Source of the DNA: Actinopolyspora alba
GTDB taxonomy: Bacteria; Actinomycetota; Actinomycetes; Mycobacteriales; Pseudonocardiaceae
NCBI RefSeq assembly: GCF_900112765.1
Contig: NZ_FOMZ01000002.1
Span: forward strand, 62,001 to 126,000
Direction of reading: 5' to 3'
DNA: 64,000 bases
The notes under the pieces: model-generated
What the model was told of the DNA's origin: nothing
Databases searched by the model: none
Seen by the model: the letters and a program-made list of their open reading frames with translations, nothing else
Made by a program: the position numbers and the translations under genes
Shown here: piece after piece, positions 27,616-36,970 of the stretch
How the letters are laid out: each line of letters starts with the position of its first letter
Position numbering within the stretch: position 1 is the first letter of the stretch

Positions 27616-29730
27616 GTGGACGAACAGGCGCTTCGAGAAATGGCCGAGCAACACCTCCGCGCGCTGGCCGGACCGACGGCCACGCTGCGCGAGGACCAGT
27701 GGAGCGCCATCCGCGCCCTGGTGTTGGAGCGGCGCCGGGCCCTCGTGGTGCAGCGGACCGGTTGGGGCAAGTCGGCCGTCTACTTCGTGGCCACGGCCCT
27801 GCTGCGCGACCTGGGCGAAGGGCCGACCGTCATCGTCTCCCCACTGCTGGCGCTGATGCGCAACCAGGTCGAGGCCGCCGCCGCGGCGGGTGTGCACGCC
27901 GCCACCATAAACTCGGCCAACCAGGAGGAGTGGGCCTCGATCGAGGAGGAAGTCGCCGTCGGCGATGTGGACGTACTGCTGGTCAGCCCGGAGCGACTGA
28001 ACAACCCCGACTTCAGGGACAACGTACTGCCGGAACTCACCCGCAACACCGGGCTGGTGGTGGTCGACGAGGCCCACTGCATCTCCGACTGGGGACACGA
28101 CTTCCGGCCCGACTACCGCAGACTGCGAACCCTGCTGACCGAGCTGCCCGACGGGGTACCGGTACTGGCCACGACCGCCACCGCCAACGACCGGGTGGTG
28201 CACGACGTCTCCGAGCAGCTCGGCGTCACCGAGGACTCGGCCTCCCCCAACACCCCGCTGGTGCTGCGCGGCTCGCTGGACCGCGAGAGCCTGCGACTCG
28301 GCGTGGTCCCGCTGCACTCCACCCGGGAACGCCTGGCGTGGCTGGCCGACAACCTCGAACGTCTTCCCGGATCCGGGATCATCTACACCTTGACGGTGTC
28401 CACCGCGGAAGAGGTCGCGGACTTCCTGGCGGACCGCGGTTTCGCGGTCAGCTCCTACTCGGGCCGAACCGAGGCGAACGAGCGGGCCGCAGCGGAGTCG
28501 GCACTGCTGAACAACGAGGTCAAGGCGCTGGTGGCTACCTCGGCGCTGGGTATGGGCTTCGACAAACCGGACCTCGGTTTCGTGATACACCTGGGCGCAC
28601 CCGCCTCCCCGATCGCCTACTACCAGCAGATCGGTCGCGCCGGACGCGGTGTGGAACGCGCCGAGGTGGTGCTGCTGCCCGGCGACGAGGACCGTCGGAT
28701 CTGGGACTACTTCACTTCACTGACCTTCCCCGGCGAGGACACCGTGCGCGCGGTACTGGCGACCCTGGAAAGCGCCGACAAGCCGCTCTCCACCGCCGCG
28801 CTGGAACCGCACGTGGAGCTGAGCAGGTCCCGGTTGGAGATGGTGCTCAAAGTGCTCGATGTGGACGGTGCGGTGCGGCGCGTGAAGGGCGGCTGGACCA
28901 GCACCGGCGTCGAGTGGTCCTACGAGAGCGAACGTTACGAACGGATCGCGCGGCAACGAGAGGTCGAACAGCAGTCGATGCTGGAGTACCAGCGAACCAC
29001 GAAGTGCCGCATGGAGTTCCTGCGTGCCGAGCTGGACGATCCCCACGCCGCACCGTGCGGACGTTGTGACAACTGCACCGGAACGGTCTACTCCACAGCG
29101 GTGAGCCCGGACACCTCCGAGTCAGCCCGGCAACGACTGGAACGCGCCGGGATCACGCTGAGCCCCCGCAAGATGTGGCCGAACGGGATGCGGGAGGTCG
29201 GAATCCCGGTCTCGGGCAAGATCCCACCGACCGAACAGCACGAACCGGGACGTGCGCTCGGCAGGCTGAGCGACATCGGGTGGGGTGACAAGTTGCGCGA
29301 GCTGCTGCGTCCGGACACTTCCGATCGCGAGGTTCCGGAGGAGCTGGTGCAGGCCTGTGTACGGGTGCTCGCCGAATGGGACTGGAAGGAGCGACCGGTG
29401 GGGGTCGTGGCCATGGGATCGTCCTCGCGACCGATGCTGGTTTCCGGGCTGGCGGAGCGCATCGCCACCATCGGCAGGCTGCGGTTGCTCGGTCACGTGG
29501 CACACGATCCGAGCCGGACACCGCGACGCAGTCACAACAGTGCACGGCGGTTGGCCGGGCTGTGGTCACGGTTCAGTCTGCCGGAGGAAGTTCCCCTCAC
29601 CGATCTCGGCGGGCCGGTGCTGCTGGTGGATGACTACGCCGACACCGGATGGACCCTCACCGTGGTGGCCCGCATGCTGCGCGAGTCCGGCGCGCCCGGG
29701 GTGCTCCCGCTGACCCTCGCCAGCACTTGA
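27616..29730 (+). CDS. recQ: RecQ-family DNA helicase fused to a phosphoribosyltransferase-like domain
   Basis: A 704-residue protein. The superfamily 2 helicase core has Walker A TGWGKS (48-53), DEAHCISDWGHDF (about 151-163) and motif VI QIGRAGRG. It is followed by the RecQ zinc-binding segment (a cysteine near 464 and CGRCDNC about 480-487). The C-terminal 150 residues end in PVLLVDDYADTGWTLTVVA, the PRPP-loop signature of type I phosphoribosyltransferases, as in ComF. This fusion recurs in actinobacteria. The role of the extra domain is unknown. GTG 27616 is the likely start; its ribosome site is weak. Confidence 0.92.
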   Translation: MDEQALREMAEQHLRALAGPTATLREDQWSAIRALVLERRRALVVQRTGWGKSAVYFVATALLRDLGEGPTVIVSPLLALMRNQVEAAAAAGVHAATINSANQEEWASIEEEVAVGDVDVLLVSPERLNNPDFRDNVLPELTRNTGLVVVDEAHCISDWGHDFRPDYRRLRTLLTELPDGVPVLATTATANDRVVHDVSEQLGVTEDSASPNTPLVLRGSLDRESLRLGVVPLHSTRERLAWLADNLERLPGSGIIYTLTVSTAEEVADFLADRGFAVSSYSGRTEANERAAAESALLNNEVKALVATSALGMGFDKPDLGFVIHLGAPASPIAYYQQIGRAGRGVERAEVVLLPGDEDRRIWDYFTSLTFPGEDTVRAVLATLESADKPLSTAALEPHVELSRSRLEMVLKVLDVDGAVRRVKGGWTSTGVEWSYESERYERIARQREVEQQSMLEYQRTTKCRMEFLRAELDDPHAAPCGRCDNCTGTVYSTAVSPDTSESARQRLERAGITLSPRKMWPNGMREVGIPVSGKIPPTEQHEPGRALGRLSDIGWGDKLRELLRPDTSDREVPEELVQACVRVLAEWDWKERPVGVVAMGSSSRPMLVSGLAERIATIGRLRLLGHVAHDPSRTPRRSHNSARRLAGLWSRFSLPEEVPLTDLGGPVLLVDDYADTGWTLTVVARMLRESGAPGVLPLTLAST

Positions 29731-29820
29731 GAATTCTCGGGACCGTTGCCGTGGGTGCTTCCGTGGTGGAACCTCCGACGGCGCCTCGCTGTGTTGCTGG
29801 GGTGGTCGCGCTGGCGTGGT

Positions 29821-29882
29821 GGTCGAGTAGCCGGCGCGTGGGTCGGCGCCTCGCGGCATTGGGCCGCTTTGAGTAGCGACCC
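29821..29882 (+). repeat. structured intergenic repeat, family C copy 2 (3'-truncated)
   Basis: GTCGGCGCCT, GGGCCGCTTTGAGTAGCGAC match the left half of family C, but the right stem is missing. Followed at once by family A copy 4. About 100 nt after the recQ stop. Confidence 0.6.
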
Positions 29883-29890
29883 CACCTCTC

Positions 29891-29914
29891 CGTCAATTTC
29901 TCGCGAAATTGACG
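29891..29914. repeat. palindrome family A, copy 4
   Basis: CGTCAATTTC-TCGC-GAAATTGACG: 10-bp arms with a 4-nt centre. Confidence 0.75.
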
Positions 29915-29944
29915 CTCCAGTACGGCGGTGCGGTCCCCGAGCTC

Positions 29945-29968
29945 CGTCAATTTCTCGCGAAATCGCCG
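29945..29968. repeat. palindrome family A, copy 5
   Basis: Same left arm as copy 4 (CGTCAATTTCTCGCGAAAT); the right end diverges to CGCCG. 54 bp from copy 4. Confidence 0.65.
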
Positions 29969-30051
29969 CGCCCTTGGTGCTCCGAAAGCCGAGCCCCAAC
30001 CACCAGTGCAGGCCGAACCCCGACCATCAACGCAGGCCGAGCCCCCACCAC

Positions 30052-30176
30052 CCTCGCATCCAGCACCGCCGCGGGTTCCCCCGTGCGGCTATCGCGAGAA
30101 AGGCCCGACGTTGTGTAGGCCGCTACCCGATGTTGGGCCTCCCCAGCGAGAGCGGTGCGAGAGGTTCCGCCACCCG
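30052..30176 (-). repeat. structured intergenic repeat, family B copy 2 (inverted)
   Basis: Reverse complement of family B. Basal arms at 30101-30109 and 30132-30140, apical GTAG/CTAC at 30115-30118 and 30123-30126 around GCCG, and the conserved box GCGAGAGGTTCCGCCAC near 30157-30173. It lies 34 nt after the proB stop. The remaining bases of the 480-bp recQ-proB convergent gap show no gene. Confidence 0.75.
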
Positions 30177-30209
30177 GCCAACCGAGCAAAGCACCGTTCC
30201 GAGCGAAAC

Positions 30210-31346
30210 TCAGGTGAGGGGGGCCAGATCATCGGCGTGCACGACCTCACGCCGCTGTTCGAACGGCAGCTCGTGGCTGGAACGGCCGATCAGGTCGGGC
30301 AGCTCGGCGGCGTCGAAGCACACCACGCCGCGTGCCACCACCGCGCCGGACGGTCCGGCAAGTTCGACGACGTCGCCGCCCTCGAACGCCCCCTCGACAC
30401 CGGTGATACCGGCGGCCAGCAGCGAACGCCGTCGCCGCAGCACGGCGTCGACGGCTCCCTCGTCGAGGTGCAGCCTGCCCTGTGCTCCGGCGGCGTGTGC
30501 CAGCCAGAAACGTCGCGCGGACAACCGCGGTCCGGTCGCCGCGAACACGGTGCCCACGTCGGCCTTCCCGAGGGCCTCGCCGGCCAGGTCCGCGGAGGTG
30601 AGCAGGACGGGGATACCGGCCGAACAGGCCACCCGGGCGGCCTGCACCTTGGAGGCCATCCCGCCGGTCCCCAGCCCGGAGGCTCCGCTCGAACCGACCG
30701 TGATCCCCTCCAAGTCCCGCGCTGCCGAGATCTCGCGAACCGGACCGGCCGCACCGTCACGCGGGTCGCCGTCGTAGAGCGCGTCGACGTCGGAGAGCAG
30801 CACCAGGGCGTCGGCACCGACGAGATGGGCCACCAGCGCCGCCAACCGGTCGTTGTCACCGAAGCGGATCTCGGCGGTGGCGACCGTGTCGTTCTCGTTG
30901 ACCACCGGGACGGCACCGAGGTTCAACAACCGGTGCAGCGTGCGGTGCGCGTTGCGGTAGTGCGCCCTGCGGACGACGTCGTCGGCGGTCAGCAGTACCT
31001 GTCCCACGGTGAGTCGGAACCTCGCGAACGAGGCGGCGTAGGCGTGTGCCAGCGCCTGTTGCCCCACGCTGGCGGCAGCCTGCTGGGTGGCCAGGTCCTT
31101 GGGCCGTTTCCCCAGTTCCAGCGGAGCGATTCCCGCCGCGATGGCTCCGGATGAGACGAGCACGAGCTGACTGCCCTCCGCCATCCGTGCGGCGACGGTT
31201 TCCACCAGAGCCGTCAGACGGTTCTCGTCGAGACCGCCCTCCGCCGTGGTCAACGAGGAGGAACCGATCTTGACCACGACCCGGCGCGCCGCCGAGATCG
31301 CGTTCCGGGTCGGAGATGTCAGGGCGGCGAGTTCACCGGAACTCAT
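30210..31346 (-). CDS. proB: glutamate 5-kinase
   Basis: A 378-residue enzyme that phosphorylates glutamate in the first step of proline synthesis. The amino-acid-kinase domain ([12 protein letters not shown] near 23-34; [20 protein letters not shown]) is followed by a C-terminal PUA domain, giving the full-length form. ATG 31346 overlaps the obgE stop by 4 bp (ATGA), so translation is coupled to obgE. proA is not adjacent. Proline is also an osmoprotectant, in keeping with the BCCT gene, but that link is speculative. Confidence 0.96.
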   Translation of the reverse strand: MSSGELAALTSPTRNAISAARRVVVKIGSSSLTTAEGGLDENRLTALVETVAARMAEGSQLVLVSSGAIAAGIAPLELGKRPKDLATQQAAASVGQQALAHAYAASFARFRLTVGQVLLTADDVVRRAHYRNAHRTLHRLLNLGAVPVVNENDTVATAEIRFGDNDRLAALVAHLVGADALVLLSDVDALYDGDPRDGAAGPVREISAARDLEGITVGSSGASGLGTGGMASKVQAARVACSAGIPVLLTSADLAGEALGKADVGTVFAATGPRLSARRFWLAHAAGAQGRLHLDEGAVDAVLRRRRSLLAAGITGVEGAFEGGDVVELAGPSGAVVARGVVCFDAAELPDLIGRSSHELPFEQRREVVHADDLAPLT

Positions 31347-32839
31347 AGCGAGTCGTCCTCGTCGTCGGAGTCCTCGATCGTGTCGTACTCGGCCATGGGG
31401 TGCCCGGACTCGTCGGTCGTCCCGGTACGTCGGGCGCGTTTGGCGGCCTTGCGCTGGTCGGCCGAGGTCCGGGGCTGTCCCCCGGCACGAGTGGCACGCA
31501 CGGCGGCGTTGCCCTCCGGGGTGGTTGGTTCCCAGTCGAAGGTGACCGAACCGATCGTGACCTGACTGCCGGGCTGGGCCCCCTGTCTGGCCAATTCCTC
31601 CTCGACACCGAGTTTGGCCAGCCTGTCGGACAGGTAGTCGACGGCCTCCTCGTTGTCGAAGCTGGTCTGCAGTACCCACCGCTCGGGCTTGTCCCCCCGC
31701 ACCACGTAGGCATCGGGCTCTTCGGGATCGGCTTCCACGGTGAAACCCCCGCTGTCGACGGCCTTCGGCCGCACCGTCGGGCGGCTGGGCTCGGGGGCGG
31801 GCAGGCTCGCCCGGAACCGCTCCACCTCCTCGGCCAGGGCGAAGCGCAGTTCCCGGAGCCCGTCGTGGGTGGCGGTGGAGACCTCGAACACCGGCCAACC
31901 GCGTTCGCGCACCTGCTCGTGAACCAGATCGGCCATGGCGCGACCGTCGGGGATGTCCATCTTGTTCAGCACGATCAGTCGCGGTCGTTCGGCGAGGTCA
32001 ACCGCGCCCTGCTCCTCGCTCAGGGCAGGGGTGTAGCGGTCCAGCTCGCTTTCCAGCGCGTCGATGTCGGAAAGCGGGTCGCGCTCGGGGTCGAAACTCG
32101 CGCAGTCGACCACGTGAACCAGCACCGCGCACCGTTCGAGATGCCGCAGGAACTCCAGCCCGAGGCCGCGTCCCTCGCTGGCACCGGGAATGAGCCCGGG
32201 AACATCGGCGACGGTGAAGACCTTGTCGTCCGCGCTCACCACACCCAGGTTGGGAGTCAGCGTGGTGAACGGGTATTCGGCGATGCGGGGTTTCGCGGCG
32301 GAAAGCACCGACACCAGGGAGGACTTACCGGCCGAGGGGAACCCGACCAGCCCAACGTCGGCTACCGACTTCAGCTCCAGCACCACGTCCTGCCGCTGGC
32401 CGGGCTCGCCCAGCAGCGCGAAGCCGGGAGCCTTGCGGGCCCTGGAGATGAGCGCGGCGTTGCCCAGTCCGCCTCGGCCGCCACTGGCGACCACGAACCT
32501 GGTGCCCTCACCGACGAGATCGGCCAGCACCTCCCCGTCGGGGGTGGAGACGACGGTTCCCTCCGGAACCGGCAGTTCCAGGTCCGCACCGGCGGCGCCG
32601 TTGCGCATACTGCCGCGGCCCTGGGTACCGCGGGTCGCGGTGACGTGCGGACGGTAGTGGAAGTCCAGCAGGGTGTGCACCCCGGAGTCCACCACGAGCG
32701 TGACGTCACCACCCTTGCCCCCGTTGCCGCCGTCCGGTCCCCCCAGTGGCTTGAACTTCTCCCGGTGGATCGAGGCGCAACCATTACCTCCGTCACCTGC
32801 GGCGACATGAATCGTCACGCGATCGACGAAGCGCGACAC
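31343..32839 (-). CDS. obgE: Obg GTPase (CgtA)
   Basis: A 498-residue essential GTPase for 50S assembly and stress control. The glycine-rich Obg fold occupies about 1-160. The G domain has GFPSAGKS (166-173), DVPGLIPGA and NKMD. It is followed by an OCT domain and a charged actinobacterial tail ending DDEDDSL. GTG 32839 is set by GGAGG 5 nt upstream; the further upstream frame is rejected. Order rplU-rpmA-obgE-proB is conserved in actinobacteria. Confidence 0.97.
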   Translation of the reverse strand: MSRFVDRVTIHVAAGDGGNGCASIHREKFKPLGGPDGGNGGKGGDVTLVVDSGVHTLLDFHYRPHVTATRGTQGRGSMRNGAAGADLELPVPEGTVVSTPDGEVLADLVGEGTRFVVASGGRGGLGNAALISRARKAPGFALLGEPGQRQDVVLELKSVADVGLVGFPSAGKSSLVSVLSAAKPRIAEYPFTTLTPNLGVVSADDKVFTVADVPGLIPGASEGRGLGLEFLRHLERCAVLVHVVDCASFDPERDPLSDIDALESELDRYTPALSEEQGAVDLAERPRLIVLNKMDIPDGRAMADLVHEQVRERGWPVFEVSTATHDGLRELRFALAEEVERFRASLPAPEPSRPTVRPKAVDSGGFTVEADPEEPDAYVVRGDKPERWVLQTSFDNEEAVDYLSDRLAKLGVEEELARQGAQPGSQVTIGSVTFDWEPTTPEGNAAVRATRAGGQPRTSADQRKAAKRARRTGTTDESGHPMAEYDTIEDSDDEDDSL

Positions 32840-32868
32840 GAAAACCTCCAGGACCGGGGAGAAACCAA

Positions 32869-32911
32869 GCGAGGGGCGGGTCACGGTGCACGGACCGGAC
32901 CCGCCCCTCGC
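32869..32911 (-). terminator. hairpin between rpmA and obgE
   Basis: 14-bp perfect stem (32869-32882 with 32898-32911) around a 15-nt loop, 109 nt after the rpmA stop and 30 bp before obgE. It may terminate or attenuate rplU-rpmA transcription into obgE. Confidence 0.75.
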
Positions 32912-33019
32912 GGAGAACAAGTGTGTGCCCGAAAGCGGATCGCCCTACCGGAGTCGATCACCTCGTGCGAGGGAGTCCGGTCCGGGAGTTCCCGCTCCGG
33001 GGCACGTAGCGAAGCCGGT

Positions 33020-33277
33020 TCAGGCCTCGCTCGGTACGACGTTGACAAACTTCCGGCCGCGCCTGCGCGCGAACTCCACCGAGCCGGCCGAGAGCGCGAA
33101 CAGCGTGTCGTCGCCGCCGCGCCCCACGTTGCCGCCGGGGTGGAACTTGGTACCGCGCTGCCGCACCAGGATCTCGCCTGCGTTTACCTTCTGGCCGCCG
33201 AAACGCTTCACTCCCAGGAATTTGGGATTCGAGTCACGGCCGTTCCGAGAGTTGGACGCGCCCTTCTTGGTTGACAT
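33020..33277 (-). CDS. rpmA: 50S ribosomal protein L27
   Basis: An 85-residue L27 located near the peptidyl transferase centre. [20 protein letters not shown] and [15 protein letters not shown] are diagnostic. It starts MSTKKGAS rather than the common MAHKKGAS. No cleavable N-terminal extension like that of Firmicutes L27. It lies 14 bp downstream of rplU in one operon. Confidence 0.98.
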   Translation of the reverse strand: MSTKKGASNSRNGRDSNPKFLGVKRFGGQKVNAGEILVRQRGTKFHPGGNVGRGGDDTLFALSAGSVEFARRRGRKFVNVVPSEA

Positions 33278-33291
33278 GTATTCTCACGCCC

Positions 33292-33600
33292 TCACTTGGT
33301 GATGCCGGTGACCTCGACGCGGGTCAGCTTCTGCCGATGTCCCAGCCGCTTGTGATAGCCGGTCTTGTTCTTGAACTTGTGGATCCGGATCTTGGGACCC
33401 TTGGTCTGCTCGACCAGCTTGCCGGTCACCGAGACCTTCCGCAGCGCTTCGGCGTCGGCGGTGACTTCGGAGCCGTCGACGACCATCAGCGCCGGGAGGG
33501 TGACCTCGGAACCCTGCTCGCCCTCGAGCTTCTCAACCTCGACGACGTCCCCGACGGCCACCTTGTATTGTTTGCCGCCGGTCTTGACGATCGCGTACAT
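33292..33600 (-). CDS. rplU: 50S ribosomal protein L21
   Basis: A 102-residue L21 that binds 23S rRNA. It begins [14 protein letters not shown] and ends in [19 protein letters not shown], both diagnostic. First gene of rplU-rpmA. A -10-like TATGAT reads on the minus strand about 220 nt upstream (near 33825-33830), which would leave a long leader; ribosomal L21 leaders regulate this gene in other phyla, but I cannot match a known structure. Confidence 0.98.
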   Translation of the reverse strand: MYAIVKTGGKQYKVAVGDVVEVEKLEGEQGSEVTLPALMVVDGSEVTADAEALRKVSVTGKLVEQTKGPKIRIHKFKNKTGYHKRLGHRQKLTRVEVTGITK

Positions 33601-33891
33601 GAGTCGGAAGTCTCCTGCTGCTCGGTTTCGCTAGTTCACCAGTCTGCGACGGACGCCCTCCCCGGCTGTCCGGAGATCCCAGTACGCCGACCAGGCGGCG
33701 TCACAGGGGGTTCTCGCCACAGCGACGAAGCTGCCCCTGCCGGGTGAGCCCCATTCGGATGAGCCCCGTCTCCTACAGGCGTGGAACCCCTGCCGCCCGT
33801 CCGGCGGCGAGAATTTCCCGCTTATCATACAGTCCGACATCCGGCGTCCCGCCGCAGGGGCCGAACCGTGCCGAGCCGGTGGGACAGTCGA

Positions 33892-34752
33892 TCATTCCAG
33901 GGTTATCCCCGCACCCGGTATGAACAGTTTACCGCCACTGAGCTCGGCGTTGCGCACCACCGCGTCGCTGAACGTCAGCTCGGGCAGTTCCAGGAAGCCG
34001 AGATCCACGTCGGGCAGCAGGAACGCCTCGGGCGACATCTCCACGGGGACCAGCGGATAGCCGACCACGTTGAGCGTGCCGGTCAGTTTCTGGGTGTAGA
34101 GCTCGATGGGCCCCTCGGTGATGGTCGACACCGACCCCGGGTCCGCCGCCACCCGGGCCACCTTGCCGTTGCCCAGGTCGCCACGCTGCACGAGGTCGCG
34201 GATCAGCAGCTCGTCGACGGTGAAGTGCATCGTGCGCACCTTCTCACCAGCTACTTCCCGCATGGCGAAACCGTGGTAGTGCACCCCGCGCAGCGTCAGG
34301 GAGCTCGCGGTCAGCGTCCAGCTGCGCCCCGGGCCCGGGCGTACGTCCGGGGATCGCTCCGAGGCGAGCGGGAGCCGGGTGTCCCCGTTCTCGGAAGCGG
34401 ATGTCGCGGCACCGGTCTCCGTGGAAGCCGAGGGCGAGGAGCTCGTCCCGGTCTCCGAGGAAGGCGCCTCCGCTGCCGGGGGGACCGTGGATTCCGGAGG
34501 CGCGGTTCTCTCCGGAGTAGCGGTGGCTTCCGGCCCGGCGGACGGTGAACCCGGTTCGCTCGGCGCCACTTCCGAGCCCGACGGCTGCGGCTGTTGTGCC
34601 GCCACGAGCGCGGGCCGGGTCAACCCGCCCGCGCTTCCCAGCACCACCAGCCCGGCGAGCAGCGCGACCACGGCGCCGACCCGGGGACGAGGGGGCACCA
34701 GTCCCGACACTCGCCCCGGGCCGCCCCACCGAGTTCGCTGTTCCTCCCTCAC
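33892..34752 (-). CDS. membrane-anchored Pro/Ser-rich surface protein, third gene of DUF6230 operon
   Basis: A 286-residue protein. An N-terminal hydrophobic helix (about 25-50, VGAVVALLAGLVVLGSAGGL) acts as anchor or signal. A Pro/Ser/Thr/Glu-rich linker (about 55-140) follows. A folded domain of about 145 residues (WTLTASSLTLRGVHYHGFAM) resembles the beta-rich domain of the DUF6230 protein two genes upstream: both have alternating short strands with the NVVGYPLVPVE/TLNNVQIG pattern. GTG 34752 overlaps the previous stop by 4 bp. Likely exported. No function known. Confidence 0.7.
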   Translation of the reverse strand: MREEQRTRWGGPGRVSGLVPPRPRVGAVVALLAGLVVLGSAGGLTRPALVAAQQPQPSGSEVAPSEPGSPSAGPEATATPERTAPPESTVPPAAEAPSSETGTSSSPSASTETGAATSASENGDTRLPLASERSPDVRPGPGRSWTLTASSLTLRGVHYHGFAMREVAGEKVRTMHFTVDELLIRDLVQRGDLGNGKVARVAADPGSVSTITEGPIELYTQKLTGTLNVVGYPLVPVEMSPEAFLLPDVDLGFLELPELTFSDAVVRNAELSGGKLFIPGAGITLE

Positions 34753-35330
34753 TTGTCTCCTTCACCGATTCTCGTCGCCTCGGTCACCTCTGCCGTCTCC
34801 CCGTCGCGTGCTGTCTCCCCGTCACGCGCCCCGTTCTCCCGGGGAACCGGGGAGGGCTTGTACGCGGCGGGTCCCCGCCGACGGCGCTCGGAGCGTCCGG
34901 AGCGGTCGGCGGTGGTTTCGCGGGTTTCGCGCCCCGGCGCGCGCCGGGGCGACCAGGCGATCGCGAGCGAGGAGCCGATCACTCCCAGCATCGTTCCGAT
35001 CAGGAAGGACCCGAGATTGACGACCACCAACGCGACCAGGGACAACAACAGCGCCACGATGCCCGCGGACAACCGCCACTCGGGACGGATCCAGAACGAC
35101 AGGGCACAGGCGATCATCACCACTCCGATCACCAGAGCGGAGATCCCGGCCGTCGTACGCAGTGACACCTCGATGTCGCCGAACTTCAACGAGGCGTAGG
35201 GCGGATACAACAGCAGCAGCGCCGCGAGCAGGGTGAACAGCCCACCCCAGAAGGGTCTCGTGCGACGCCAGCGCCGGAATCCGGCCAGCACGGCCGGGAC
35301 ACCGCCACGGTTGCCGATGGTTCCTCTCAC
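34749..35330 (-). CDS. DUF6114-type four-helix membrane protein
   Basis: A 193-residue integral membrane protein. Four hydrophobic helices lie in the first 130 residues (PFWGGLFTLLAALLLLYPPY, LVIGVVMIACALSFWI, LLLSLVALVVV, FLIGTMLGVIGSSLAIAW), followed by a charged cytoplasmic tail. DUF6114 and DUF6230 genes are commonly paired in actinobacteria. GTG 35330 follows GGGAGGACC. It is the middle gene of a three-gene operon inserted between rplU and rne. Role unknown. Confidence 0.75.
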   Translation of the reverse strand: MRGTIGNRGGVPAVLAGFRRWRRTRPFWGGLFTLLAALLLLYPPYASLKFGDIEVSLRTTAGISALVIGVVMIACALSFWIRPEWRLSAGIVALLLSLVALVVVNLGSFLIGTMLGVIGSSLAIAWSPRRAPGRETRETTADRSGRSERRRRGPAAYKPSPVPRENGARDGETARDGETAEVTEATRIGEGDK

Positions 35331-35432
35331 CGTTGGTCCTCCCTCCCGGTGTGACCGAGCCGTGGGCCCGTTCCGTCTTCCCGAGCGGACGGCGAGGCCG
35401 CCCACCGCGGACCCGGAAAGTCCACCGCGTAA

Positions 35433-36065
35433 TCAGAAGCAGGGGTGATGACCGGGTTTGGTCGTGATCTCCACGTCCCGGAGATTGAGGGTGGAGGCGG
35501 TGGTCGACCACGCCTGTTGCCGCAGACCGTCGATCCGCGCGCCGGTGGCCTGGATACCGAACGCCCCCGGGGAACCGCCCACGCCCTCGGGACCGAGGTC
35601 CAGCTGGGAAGCGTCCCTGCCGATCTGCACGTTGTTGAGGGTGAGGTCACCGTTGACCTTCTCCACCCCGAGCACGAGGCGCTGCGCCTCCATGCCGCCG
35701 GGCGCCTCGATGCGGACGGTGGCGTCACCGATCCCGGGCAGGTCTTCCACCACGAAGGACTGGCAGAAATCACTCAGCTCGGCGTGCTTGAACGCGTTGA
35801 CCAACACGGGGTGGTTCTTCTCGCCTGATCCCTTGTCATAGGCGCCGAATTGAGCCACGCCCTCGGCCACCAACTCGTCGGCGGATGCCTTGTAGGTGAC
35901 TCCCGACACGGCGAAGTTGGCGGCCATCGCTCCCTTGGAAAGACCGGTCAGCATCAACGCGATCGCGGAAAAACTTCCGAACAACATCAGCGCGAAGACG
36001 CGCCACCGGGTACGCCCGTTGGGCGCGTTGCCGTCATCGGTTTCGGTCTCGCGATTCGCCGCCAT
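35433..36065 (-). CDS. DUF6230-family membrane-anchored protein
   Basis: A 210-residue protein with one N-terminal helix (about 22-50, VFALMLFGSFSAIALMLTG) and an extracytoplasmic beta-rich domain with one cysteine pair candidate (C near 99 and the penultimate residue C209). Homologues are often mislabelled cholesterol esterase; no catalytic motif is visible. ATG 36065 follows GAGGTGAA. First gene of the DUF6230-DUF6114-surface protein operon. It may belong to the cell envelope. Confidence 0.75.
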   Translation of the reverse strand: MAANRETETDDGNAPNGRTRWRVFALMLFGSFSAIALMLTGLSKGAMAANFAVSGVTYKASADELVAEGVAQFGAYDKGSGEKNHPVLVNAFKHAELSDFCQSFVVEDLPGIGDATVRIEAPGGMEAQRLVLGVEKVNGDLTLNNVQIGRDASQLDLGPEGVGGSPGAFGIQATGARIDGLRQQAWSTTASTLNLRDVEITTKPGHHPCF

Positions 36066-36147
36066 GTATTCACCTCGGTGTGTGCGGTACTTGATCAGAC
36101 AGTCCCCACCGGAGCGTTGCGACACAGAACACAGTGAGTGACCTGCA

Positions 36148-36239
36148 TTACTCTTACCGAGGAGTAACCATAGACGGAAATCACAGCGAACACCATACCG
36201 TGAGACTAAACACGAATGACTTTCGTGAAGTTAGTCACG
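36148..36239. promoter_or_regulatory. two inverted repeats upstream of the DUF6230 operon
   Basis: TTACTC-N8-GAGTAA (36148-36167) and a longer imperfect pair CGTGAGACTAA (36199-36209) / TTAGTCACG (36231-36239) stand 80-175 bp before the operon start in AT-richer sequence. They look like regulator sites; the regulator is unknown. Confidence 0.45.
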
Positions 36240-36970
36240 CTCTGCCACTGTACGTGTCCGAACGAACCGGCAAGGCCGCCACCTGAAACAACGATCGCAC
36301 CACGAGAATCTCGCACGAAAGAATCGGACGGAACCGATCAAGCCGTTCGTGACCCACACGATTGAGTGAATATCGATCGCGAAGCGGAAGAAATGGAACG
36401 CGACGGCCGTCATCGCCGAAGCTTCGGCGAAGTCGAAGACGCGATCCCAACCGCCACGAAAACCGAAATCGGCCGGGACGACGAAAGTCACGCACCGGGG
36501 CCGATGTCACGGCGTCCCGGAAACCGTTTCCCGATTCGGGAAGAACCAACACCGCGACGTGCCGAACGGGCCAATCGAACTCCACGCGCGACACACGAAA
36601 TATCGGACTTGTCCGAAAGCACCGTTCGAACACCGCGGGTGCTTCCGCGACACCGTCCAACGGCCGACGGCTAGCGGCCAGCCCGCCGGAACATCGACTC
36701 GCGGGTGTTCTCCGGCGTAGCCGACCACCGAAGAACGCCCCCGAAGTCCTCCCATCGTCGGCCTCGGGTCGGCGACCAGCCGGTAACGGGCAGGCGACGT
36801 GGGGGCTCCCGCCTCACCCTCTCCCGGGTAGGGACCGACGTGGTACAGCTGCCCACTCGATGTCGGTCCCACCCCGCGAGCGCGGGCGGGAGGATCCGCC
36901 AACCGGATGTCCCGGCGAACCGGGACGACAACACTCCGTTACGACTCGGCACGAAGCGACCGGGCCGGTA
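36240..36970. other. gene-free region downstream of rne
   Basis: About 730 bp without a supportable gene. Several overlapping open frames on both strands are Arg-rich, lack ribosome sites and have no recognisable domain. The rne terminator candidate is at 36909-36926. Confidence 0.5.
36909..36926 (-). terminator. hairpin downstream of rne
   Basis: GTCCCGG-CGAA-CCGGGAC, a 7-bp stem with a stable CGAA tetraloop, 45 nt after the rne stop. Confidence 0.6.

Noticed and set aside
36235-36660. 141-codon minus-strand frame downstream of rne
   Set aside because: Arg/Phe-rich, no ribosome site, no family match by eye.
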